The position numbers and the translations under genes are program-made. Shown here in pieces: positions 57,325-64,000 of a stretch of 64,000 nt of DNA. Origin of the DNA: Solihabitans fulvus (GTDB taxonomy: Bacteria; Actinomycetota; Actinomycetes; Mycobacteriales; Pseudonocardiaceae); the NCBI RefSeq assembly GCF_008386585.1, contig NZ_VUOB01000018.1, positions 1 to 64,000 on the forward strand, given 5' to 3'. The notes beneath the pieces are model-generated. The model was not told the origin of the DNA. It was given only the letters and a program-made list of their open reading frames with translations, and searched no databases. Within the stretch, counting starts at the first letter, position 1. Each line of letters begins with the position of its first letter.

Positions 57325-57407
57325 GCCCTCTCCTCGCCGGCGCTCGTCGAGGGCATGAGCGCACGGTGGCGCGCTGTGTCGAACGATTCGGTCGCGAGCT
57401 CCCTCAT
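57321..57407 (-). CDS. Candidate 28-aa peptide between pelF-like and membrane genes
   Basis: An ATG at 57407 overlaps the TGA of the glycosyltransferase gene (ATGA), and the ORF's own TGA overlaps the ATG of the membrane protein gene (ATGA). It encodes 28 mostly hydrophilic residues beginning MRELATESFDTARHR and ending SAGEERA, with no membrane segment. The region between the two large genes is otherwise empty. It may be a real small protein or simply a coupling device that carries ribosomes across the gap to the strong GAGGAG site. Confidence 0.45.
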   Translation of the reverse strand: MRELATESFDTARHRALMPSTSAGEERA

Positions 57408-58840
57408 GCCGCGGGCTCCGTCACTCGGCCGTCGGCGACCAGGCCCCGATACAGGCCGTCGAAGGTGCCGATCGCCTTGTCCACGGTGAAGTACTCCAGG
57501 GCGCGCGCCCGCGCCGCGTTGCCGAGCCCCTGCCGCAGCTCCGTGTCGGTGAGCAGGCTGAGGCACGCTGCGGCCATCGCCTCTGGGTCGCGCGGCGGCA
57601 CCACGAGCCCGGTGTCGCCGACGGCCTCCGAGCAGCCGCCGACGTCGGTGGCCACGCAGGCGCGCCCGCACGTCATCGCCTCGATCACGGTGTAGGGGAA
57701 GCCCTCCGAGATGCTGGACAGCACCACGACGTGCCCGGCCGCGTAGGCGTCGCGGATCTTGTCCACCCGCCCCTCGAAGGTCGCCACCTCGCCGATGCCA
57801 AGCTCGTCCGCGAGGCCGCGGCACCGGTCGAGGTAGGCCTGGCCGCCCTTAGGTGTGCCGCCGAACAGCCGCAGCCGCGCCTCGGGAAGTTCCTTGTGCA
57901 CCAAGGCGAACGCCCGCAGCAGCGTCTCGAGGTCCTTGATCGGGTCGATCCGGCCGGCCCAGCTCACCGTCGGGACCTCCGGCTCGCCGTCAACGGCGGG
58001 AAAGTGGTCCGGCTCGACCCCGTTGTAGACGGTGTGGATGATCTCCGGGTCCGCGCCCAGCCGTTCCTCCCACCGCTTGTTGTAGACGTTGCCCGGCGCG
58101 ATCACGCCGGCCTCCCGGTAGGCCAGGGCGCAGACCTGGCGCAGGAACGCCAGGTGCAGCGCCTTGACCGGCCACCGGTACGGGCCGCCCCGGTAGCCGA
58201 GGTACCGCTCGCGCAGGTAGATGCCGTGCTCGGTGAGCAGCAGCGGCGTGCCGTACACCCACTTCGACGCGAGCGCGGGCAACGCGGCGAGGCCGTTGGC
58301 CACGCAGTGCGACACGTCCGCCCGCACCGGCGGATGTTCCAGCGGCCGCAGGGAGTGTTCGAGCAGCCGCAGCCCGGTCAGCGCGTCGAACACGGTCGGC
58401 GCGGTCGACTCCCCAGGCAGCCACCTGTCCTGCCACGCGTCGGTCAACGCCATGGCCGCGTCCTCGGCGCGCAGGCTCGCGCCGAGGTCCTCCTGCTGTG
58501 CGTAGTCGAACAGCGCGCGCAGCACGTCGCCGAAGTGCTGCTGCGCTGGCTCGGACGCGTCCAGCAGCACGTCGACCAGTTCCCGGATCAGCGGCCGGAA
58601 GCGCCGCAGGACCCGCCGGCCGAGCTTGCGCCCGGCCGGCACGGGTCCCCACAGCGGAATCGACCGCACGGAGGCGATGTTGGCCGGCAGCTCCCACGCC
58701 GGCTGTTCGTTGCCGGAGCCGACGAGGGCCACGACGTGGAAGTCGTAGTCCGCCATGCCGCGCACCAGTTGGTCGCACCACACGCTGACCCCGCCGAAAC
58801 TGTGCGGGTAGGTGCCCTCGGTCACCAGCGCCACACGCAT
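57404..58840 (-). CDS. PelF-type GT4 glycosyltransferase
   Basis: A 478-aa GT-B glycosyltransferase with the DUF3492/PelF N-terminus: MRVALVTEGTYPHSFGGVSV, SHCVANGLAALPALASKWVYG and LLTEHGIYLRERYLG. The C-terminal GT4 half has SWAGRIDPIKDLETLL, FEGRVDKIRDAYAAGHVVV and the E-x7-E motif EGFPYTVIEAMTCGR. PelF polymerises amino-sugar units of the Pel polysaccharide from UDP-linked precursors in the cytoplasm. It follows the CE18-like gene by 4 nt. No PelD-type c-di-GMP receptor is seen nearby. Confidence 0.92.
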   Translation of the reverse strand: MRVALVTEGTYPHSFGGVSVWCDQLVRGMADYDFHVVALVGSGNEQPAWELPANIASVRSIPLWGPVPAGRKLGRRVLRRFRPLIRELVDVLLDASEPAQQHFGDVLRALFDYAQQEDLGASLRAEDAAMALTDAWQDRWLPGESTAPTVFDALTGLRLLEHSLRPLEHPPVRADVSHCVANGLAALPALASKWVYGTPLLLTEHGIYLRERYLGYRGGPYRWPVKALHLAFLRQVCALAYREAGVIAPGNVYNKRWEERLGADPEIIHTVYNGVEPDHFPAVDGEPEVPTVSWAGRIDPIKDLETLLRAFALVHKELPEARLRLFGGTPKGGQAYLDRCRGLADELGIGEVATFEGRVDKIRDAYAAGHVVVLSSISEGFPYTVIEAMTCGRACVATDVGGCSEAVGDTGLVVPPRDPEAMAAACLSLLTDTELRQGLGNAARARALEYFTVDKAIGTFDGLYRGLVADGRVTEPAA

Positions 58841-58844
58841 CCGG

Positions 58845-60926
58845 TCAGCTCCGGCGCGCGGCTGGCGCCGGGGCGGCCTGTGGCGCATATGGCGCCGACG
58901 GCAGGGCCAGCGCGACCGTCGGGTGCGCCGCGTCGACCCGTTGGTACGCCGAGCGTTCGCCCGCGTACTGCTGCCCGAACGCGGCGCCGCCGACCTTGGT
59001 GCCCTCCGGCACGGTGACCGGCACCTCGATCCCGGCGGGGGCCTGGATCGTGACCGCGCCGCCCTGCACGTAGCCGCTGACCGTGCCGGCGTTCACGGCC
59101 GCGCGCCAGGCGTCCTGCCGCTCCAGCGCGAGGCCGCTGTCCGCGAGGCGGGGGTTGGTCACCGGGGTGTTGGCGGCGAACATGCTGCGGTAGCTGGACA
59201 GGACGGCGTCCAGCACCGGGTAGGCCAGCCGTCCCTCGGCGAGGTTGGTCTGGTGCATGTAGTGCGGCCGGGGGTCGTTGGCCAGCACGAAGCCCATGGT
59301 GATCTGGGTCTGCTTCGGCACGATGTAGGAAGCGAACCCGGTCCTCGGGTCGAGCGGCGTGATGCAGGTGGTGGTGTCGGGGTGGTCCTCGCAGATGCCG
59401 CTGCCGCCGTTGGCCCGCGAGGTGTAGATCCAGTTGTACTCGCTGACCTCCTCGGCGGGGTTGGCCACGTTGTAGAACACGTTGATCGGGTGCCTCGGCA
59501 CGCCGAGCGCGGGGCCGACCGCACGCTGGGTCTTCTCCCGTGAGGCGTCCAGCCCGAGCCAGCCGATCCCGTTCTGCGCCAACGCGGCGAGGAAGTTCGG
59601 GTTGTCGTTGGGCTGCTGGGGCAGGATGAACGTGCCGGAGTGCTCGCCGCCGACGAGTTCGTCGGACCGGATCGGCAGCCCGTGCGCGCCCGCCCATGCG
59701 ACGTTCTTGCTGATCTCGTCGGAGATCGTCTGCTGGTCGACGTAGAGGGTCTGGCCGGTGGCCGGGTCGGTGGCACAGCGCCACGGGATGACCGTGAAGT
59801 CCTGCACGCAGCCGAGGAACGCGTGCGAGTAGGTGTGGTTGACCCAGCGGAAGGAGCCGTGCAGCGCGAGGAGCGTCCCGGTCAGCGGGTCGTATCCGTT
59901 CTGCGCCACCGCCTCGTCGCTACCTGCGGCGTTGAACAGCAGGTCGAGCTGGTAGTTGTGGGTCGCCTGCCACAGCATCGCGTTGACCACGTCGGCGGAG
60001 TTCATCCGGACGGGAGTGGTGGCCGGCACACCGGGCGCGCAGTCGCCCTCACCGGGGGTGCACTTGCCGACGTCGCTCCAGCGGGAGTCCTCGCTGAACA
60101 CGTCGTCGATGTGCACGCTGAAGTAGTTGCGGTAGTAGCCGAGGTGCACGCCCTTGGTCAGCCACGTGACGACGCCGTGCGAGAGCAGCCGGTACTGCTG
60201 CTGGAAGTTGTTGTAGCCGAAGCCGAGGACCAGCTGCTCGCGGCCGCCCTGCCGGTAGACGCCGGCCAACGTGCCCTGGGTGTTCGTGCCGGGGACGGTC
60301 GCGGTGAGGTAGGGCTCGAAGTGCGCGCCGGTGGTCGGGTCGTCCGGCAGCGGCGTGGCGAGGTAGCCGTAGCTCTCGGCGATCTTCGGGTCGTTGTCCT
60401 CGAAGGCGACCGGGCCGCGCAGGTACCGGAACGCGTCGGCGGTGGCCGCCGTCGTGAGCTTGGCGGTGACGCCGTCCAGCGTGCCGGCGAAGATCGGGGT
60501 GTTCAGGCCGACGGCGGGGCTCGAGTAGGTGAACGCGTCCACCTGCCGGATGCCGAAGCGCTGCTCGTAGGCGGCGAGGCTGGCCAGTTCGGCGGCGGTC
60601 ACGCCGGCGGGCGCCTGGTTGGGCAGCACGACGCCCTGGAACTTGGCCCACGGCGTGCCGTTCAGCTGGTCGGCGAGGAAGCCGTCGGTGATCGCGGGGC
60701 GGCCGGGTTGGCCGGCCTGGATCACGGTGATCGGGACGCCCTCGCTGGTGAGCTGCTGCGAGATCGCGTCCACCCACGGCGTGCCGTCGCTCACCACGAG
60801 CACCCGCAGGTCCACGCGCGGCGGGGCGGTCGCGCCGCTGGCGGGCGCGGCCGCGACGCCGGTCAGCGCGGCGAGCGCGCCGATGACGCCAAGGGTTACC
60901 CACCTGATTCGACCAATTGCTCTCAC
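58845..60926 (-). CDS. Agd3-like secreted exopolysaccharide deacetylase (CE18-type)
   Basis: A 693-aa secreted protein. The signal peptide (VRAIGRIRWVTLGVIGALAA) leads to an N-terminal domain (~40-250; DLRVLVVSDGTPWVDAISQQ) resembling the CBM87 module of Agd3. A deacetylase domain (~255-560) has FSVHIDDVFSEDSRW, giving the metal/base Asp, and WVNHTYSHAFLG with an HxxxH pair; a C-terminal beta-sandwich follows. Fungal Agd3 partly deacetylates GalNAc residues of galactosaminogalactan. Here it would make free amines on the polymer. GTG 60926 gives a normal signal peptide; GTG 60941 is the alternative. First gene of the operon. Confidence 0.7.
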   Translation of the reverse strand: MRAIGRIRWVTLGVIGALAALTGVAAAPASGATAPPRVDLRVLVVSDGTPWVDAISQQLTSEGVPITVIQAGQPGRPAITDGFLADQLNGTPWAKFQGVVLPNQAPAGVTAAELASLAAYEQRFGIRQVDAFTYSSPAVGLNTPIFAGTLDGVTAKLTTAATADAFRYLRGPVAFEDNDPKIAESYGYLATPLPDDPTTGAHFEPYLTATVPGTNTQGTLAGVYRQGGREQLVLGFGYNNFQQQYRLLSHGVVTWLTKGVHLGYYRNYFSVHIDDVFSEDSRWSDVGKCTPGEGDCAPGVPATTPVRMNSADVVNAMLWQATHNYQLDLLFNAAGSDEAVAQNGYDPLTGTLLALHGSFRWVNHTYSHAFLGCVQDFTVIPWRCATDPATGQTLYVDQQTISDEISKNVAWAGAHGLPIRSDELVGGEHSGTFILPQQPNDNPNFLAALAQNGIGWLGLDASREKTQRAVGPALGVPRHPINVFYNVANPAEEVSEYNWIYTSRANGGSGICEDHPDTTTCITPLDPRTGFASYIVPKQTQITMGFVLANDPRPHYMHQTNLAEGRLAYPVLDAVLSSYRSMFAANTPVTNPRLADSGLALERQDAWRAAVNAGTVSGYVQGGAVTIQAPAGIEVPVTVPEGTKVGGAAFGQQYAGERSAYQRVDAAHPTVALALPSAPYAPQAAPAPAARRS

Positions 60927-61698
60927 GCTAATCCCATCCACCCCGCAGGCCGACGGCGAGGCTACAAGTGCGCAATCAATATGGGCACGGTCGCGCCCCC
61001 AGACGGAAACATCGCGGAAATCATTGGGCCGTTACTTCCCACTTCAAACTAGCCGTCCAGCTGGATCCTTAATGGTCCATTGAGAGTCATACGTTAGGCC
61101 GAACAGCCCAGTGACATAAACAGACTCCACAATCAGAAGTTGTTGCATACAGAAGCAATTCAGGCAATCCTGCTCACAGCAAACCCACAGGTCAGCGCCG
61201 TGAGGCGGATGTCAAACCCGGCATTACGGGATCAGCCTCCCCGAACCACCGCGTTATCGGTCAACTGGTAACAGGTGAAGGAACGTGAAAATTGCTCACA
61301 CAATCCACTTGCCAAATCAACAACTCTACGAATCCTGAAGAAATGCAAGCCGGCAACCCGGGAAACAACTCGAACAGGTCCGCATCACGATCATGAACAG
61401 TAAACCAACAATGCCAAACACTCCGTAGCCCACACGGCCCTCGATGTCGGACCGGTCTGCTCTGGCCGATTTGTCCTCGCCCGATCGAGGTAGATACAAC
61501 ACCCGCCGATCGAGTGGTCCGACTCCGCTGCGTCGCGCGGGTGACCGGGCCGGCGCGCGGCGCGGCCACCGTCCGGAGCGGACCCGGCGGACCACGCCGC
61601 CGCGCCCGAGGGCTGGCAGCATGCGACGCGACACCCGGCCGCGAGGAGCCCTCGCGACCGGGGGCCGACGCCGACACCACCCCGATCATGGAGCCGCT
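60927..61698. promoter_or_regulatory. Long AT-richer divergent regulatory gap
   Basis: 772 bp between the exopolysaccharide operon (leftward) and an orphan response regulator (rightward). The part from about 60950 to 61440 is visibly richer in A and T than the rest of the window and has no reading frame with normal codon use; the part after 61440 returns to high GC. No repeat or RNA family is recognised. It probably holds promoters and binding sites for both units, and may hold an RNA. Confidence 0.6.
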
Positions 61699-62343
61699 GT
61701 GCGAGTTGTCCTTGGCGAAGATCTCGTCCTGCTCAGGGACGGCCTGATCCGCCTGTTGAACGCGAACGGCTTCGAGGTGGTCGAGGCCGTCGACAACGGC
61801 CCAGGACTGCTGCGCGCGCTCGTCACGCACCGACCCGATGTGGCCGTTGTGGACGTTCGCCTCCCGCCGACGTTCACCGACGAGGGCATTCGGGCCGCCA
61901 TCGAGGCCCGCGCGCAGGTGCCCGGCCTGCCCATCCTGGTGCTGTCCCAGTACGTCGAGCAGCTCTACGCCCGCGAGCTGCTGTCCGACCGGGCGGGCGG
62001 CGTCGGCTATCTGCTCAAGGACCGGGTCTCCGACGTCACGCAGTTCGTCGAGGCGGTGCGCAGGGTCGCGGGCGGCGGCACCGCGATGGATCCCGAGGTG
62101 ATCTCCCAGCTGCTGGCCAGGCACGCGCGGGACGAGCCGCTCGGCGCGCTGACGCCGAGAGAGAAGGAGGTGCTCGGGCTGATGGCGGAGGGCCGCTCGA
62201 ACGCCGCCGTCGCGGCGCGCATGTTCATCACCGAGAAGGCGGTCAGCAAGCACACCAACAACATCTTCGGCAAGCTCGGCCTGCCGCAGTCGGAGGACGA
62301 CAACCGGCGCGTGCTCGCCGTGCTTGCCTACCTGAACGGCTGA
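61699..62343 (+). CDS. Orphan LuxR/NarL-family response regulator
   Basis: A 214-aa regulator closely resembling the one at 13216 (shared QLYARELL, RAGG and RVAGGGTAMDP blocks). Phosphoacceptor Asp52 lies in VAVVDVRLPP, the acidic pocket is GEDLVLLRDG, and the LuxR helix-turn-helix is LTPREKEVLGLMAEGRSNAA. GTG 61699 has GGAG about 5 nt upstream. No histidine kinase is adjacent. It is divergent from the exopolysaccharide operon across a long gap, so it is a natural candidate regulator; alternatively it answers to the kinase at 11975. Confidence 0.93.
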   Translation: MRVVLGEDLVLLRDGLIRLLNANGFEVVEAVDNGPGLLRALVTHRPDVAVVDVRLPPTFTDEGIRAAIEARAQVPGLPILVLSQYVEQLYARELLSDRAGGVGYLLKDRVSDVTQFVEAVRRVAGGGTAMDPEVISQLLARHARDEPLGALTPREKEVLGLMAEGRSNAAVAARMFITEKAVSKHTNNIFGKLGLPQSEDDNRRVLAVLAYLNG

Positions 62344-62417
62344 CCTGGGCTGTCCAGCTGATCTGGGCACGTAGCATCGCTGTTGCAACGATGCACGCTC
62401 AGACATGGGGGAACGGA

Positions 62418-64000
62418 ATGACGGGTGTGGTTGAACTTGCCGACGAACTCTTCGGCGTTCTGATCGGAGCCGAGCCGCTGACCGCGACCATGCTCGGCGT
62501 CCCCGGCTACGACGACCGGCTCAGCGACTTCACCGAGGACGGCGAGCGGGCCGTCGGCGAGCGGCTCGCCGACCTCGCGCAGCGGGCGCGGGCGCTGGAT
62601 CCGGACGCGTTGTCCGCCGACGACCGCACCACGCGCGCGGTGATCATCCAGCAGGCCGAGGCGACCATGGACCGCATCGAGTGCCGGCTGGTCGAGTACA
62701 CCGTGGCCAGCTCGTTCCTCGCCCCCGTCGGCGAGGTGCTGTCCGTCCTGCCGACGGCCTCGGTGTCCAGCCAGGACCAGGCCGAGGCCTACCTGACGCG
62801 GCTGCGGGCCGTGCCGGCCTTCCTCGACGCGATCGCCGCGCGGCACCGGATGGGGATCGCGGCGGGACGGGTGCCGGTCGCGCGGCTCGTGCGCGCGGCG
62901 ATCGAGCAGCTGGACGCCTACGCCGCCAGCCCCGACCAGGACCCGTTCCTGCGGCCGGAACCCGCCGAGGGCAACGAGAACTTCGTCGCCGATCGCGAGC
63001 GGGTGCTGGCCGAGCTGGTCCGGCCGGCCCTCGCCGGCTACCGCGAGGTGCTGGCCACCGAGGTGCTGCCGCACGGCCGCCCCGACGACCGGCCCGGCCT
63101 GTCCTGGCTGCCCGAGGGCGAGCAGGTCTACGCGGCGCTGAGCCGGCTGCACACCACGACCGACCGCACTCCAGACGAGCTGCACGAGACCGGGCTGAGG
63201 CTCGTCGCGGACCTCGCGCGGGAGTACATCGCGCTCGGCACGAAGACGATGGGCACCGACGACCTCCAGCAGATCTTCGCCAACCTGCGCACCGATCCCG
63301 CGCTGCGCTGGAACACCGAGGACGAGCTGCTCGACGCCGCCCGCGAGGCGATCAGCAGGGCGAGCAAGGCCGCGCCGTCCTGGTTCGGCCTGCGGCCGAG
63401 CCACGAGTGCCAGGTGGAGGCCGTGCCCGCGGTCGAGGCGGCTGGCTCGCCAGGCGCGTACTACATGCCGGCCTCCATGGACGGCGAGCGGCGCGGCACC
63501 TACTTCGCCAACACGGACAAGGTCACCGAGCGGTTCCGCTACACCGCCGAGGCAACCGCGTTCCACGAAGCCGTGCCGGGACACCACTTCCAGTTCACCA
63601 TCTCGCAGGAGCTGCCGGACCTGCCGCTGCTGCGCCGCACCGCGCCGGTGACCTCCTACATCGAGGGCTGGGGCCTCTACACCGAGCGGCTGGCCGAGGA
63701 GATGGGCCTGTACTCGGGCGACGTCGCCAGGTTCGGCATGCTGACGCTGGACTCCATGCGCGCGGCAAGGCTCGTGGTCGACACCGGCCTGCACGCGAAG
63801 GGCTGGAGCCGACAGCAGGCCATCGACTTCATGCGCGACAACACCGCGATGGCCCCGATGGAGATCGAGTCCGAGGTGGACCGGTACGTCGCCGCGCCCG
63901 GCCAGGCTCTGGCGTACATGGTGGGGCGGCTGGAGATCCAGCGGCTGCGCGCCGAGGCCGAGCAGGCGCTGGGCGAGCGGTTCGACATCAGGGCGTTCCA
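62418..64000 (+). CDS. DUF885 family protein, partial at window end
   Basis: The first ~527 residues of a DUF885 protein starting MTGVVELADELFGVLIGAEP. The zinc motif is ATAFHEAVPGHHFQF; VTSYIEGWGLYTERLAEEMG supplies the downstream Glu. The helical plan resembles M32/M3-type metallopeptidases, so it may cleave peptides, but substrates are unknown. ATG 62418 follows GGGGGA. The reading frame is open to the last base, so the C-terminus is outside the window. Confidence 0.92.
   Translation, partial: MTGVVELADELFGVLIGAEPLTATMLGVPGYDDRLSDFTEDGERAVGERLADLAQRARALDPDALSADDRTTRAVIIQQAEATMDRIECRLVEYTVASSFLAPVGEVLSVLPTASVSSQDQAEAYLTRLRAVPAFLDAIAARHRMGIAAGRVPVARLVRAAIEQLDAYAASPDQDPFLRPEPAEGNENFVADRERVLAELVRPALAGYREVLATEVLPHGRPDDRPGLSWLPEGEQVYAALSRLHTTTDRTPDELHETGLRLVADLAREYIALGTKTMGTDDLQQIFANLRTDPALRWNTEDELLDAAREAISRASKAAPSWFGLRPSHECQVEAVPAVEAAGSPGAYYMPASMDGERRGTYFANTDKVTERFRYTAEATAFHEAVPGHHFQFTISQELPDLPLLRRTAPVTSYIEGWGLYTERLAEEMGLYSGDVARFGMLTLDSMRAARLVVDTGLHAKGWSRQQAIDFMRDNTAMAPMEIESEVDRYVAAPGQALAYMVGRLEIQRLRAEAEQALGERFDIRAF

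Overview
This window is high-GC actinobacterial chromosome, most likely from the family Pseudonocardiaceae (Amycolatopsis, Saccharothrix or Kutzneria relatives). The support is codon bias, many GTG/TTG starts, mycothiol conjugate amidase, chaplin-like surface proteins and DUF6542/DUF4307 proteins. From memory, much of the first 42 kb follows the order of the Mycobacterium tuberculosis Rv1073-Rv1111 region: xseB/xseA, a lipid-droplet-type protein, ispH, DUF6542, phoH2, a short-chain prenyltransferase, hemolysin III, a DUF255 thioredoxin protein, mca, DUF4307, greA, metB, a proline-rich protein, cbs, a GDSL hydrolase and fadA3. This is a conserved housekeeping backbone with lineage-specific insertions.

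Layout: 0.1-4.7 kb holds exonuclease VII, isoprenoid and membrane genes. 5-6.5 kb encodes a Thr-rich cell-wall-anchored protein ending in a LASTG sorting signal. 6.5-11.8 kb holds RmuC and SbcD/SbcC for DNA end processing. 12-13.9 kb is a NarL-type two-component pair. 13.8-16.3 kb is an EamA exporter divergent from a MocR regulator. 16.3-19.4 kb holds an ATP-dependent DNA ligase, whose start lies in a 103-bp tandem duplication, and GuaB1. 19.5-22.5 kb holds PhoH2 and a DUF885 protein. 22.8-23.8 kb holds two chaplin-like genes with copied promoters and strong terminators. 23.8-41 kb is the mycobacterial-like backbone; inside it sit a Uma2-family gene broken by one in-frame stop and a proline-rich membrane protein with five DATQVV repeats. 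41-46 kb is a surface module: BI-1 family protein, SpaA-fold surface protein, class F sortase and a deacetylase-like protein.

46.1-49.3 kb is a complete pqqA-C-D-E-B operon for the redox cofactor PQQ. PqqA is only 47 residues and keeps the Glu-x3-Tyr crosslink motif. A MerR/MFS divergent pair and a hemerythrin-domain gene follow.

The most interesting region is 51.6-60.9 kb. It is one tightly packed minus-strand operon of nine genes: a secreted protein resembling the CE18 exopolysaccharide deacetylase Agd3, a PelF-type glycosyltransferase, a 28-codon ORF joined by ATGA overlaps on both sides, a polytopic membrane protein, a LegB-like NAD-dependent 4,6-dehydratase, a sugar-1-phosphate nucleotidyltransferase, an SDR epimerase/reductase, a spherulin-4 (GH135-like) protein and a GH114 endo-alpha-1,4-polygalactosaminidase lipoprotein. 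These enzyme classes parallel the fungal galactosaminogalactan locus (epimerase, glycosyltransferase, Agd3, Sph3, Ega3) and the bacterial Pel system. My inference is that the operon makes, deacetylates and trims a cationic amino-sugar exopolysaccharide. A 0.77-kb AT-richer gap separates it from a divergent orphan NarL-type regulator, a candidate controller. The window ends inside a second DUF885 gene.

All functions come from reading the translated sequences and recalling family motifs. No database search was run.
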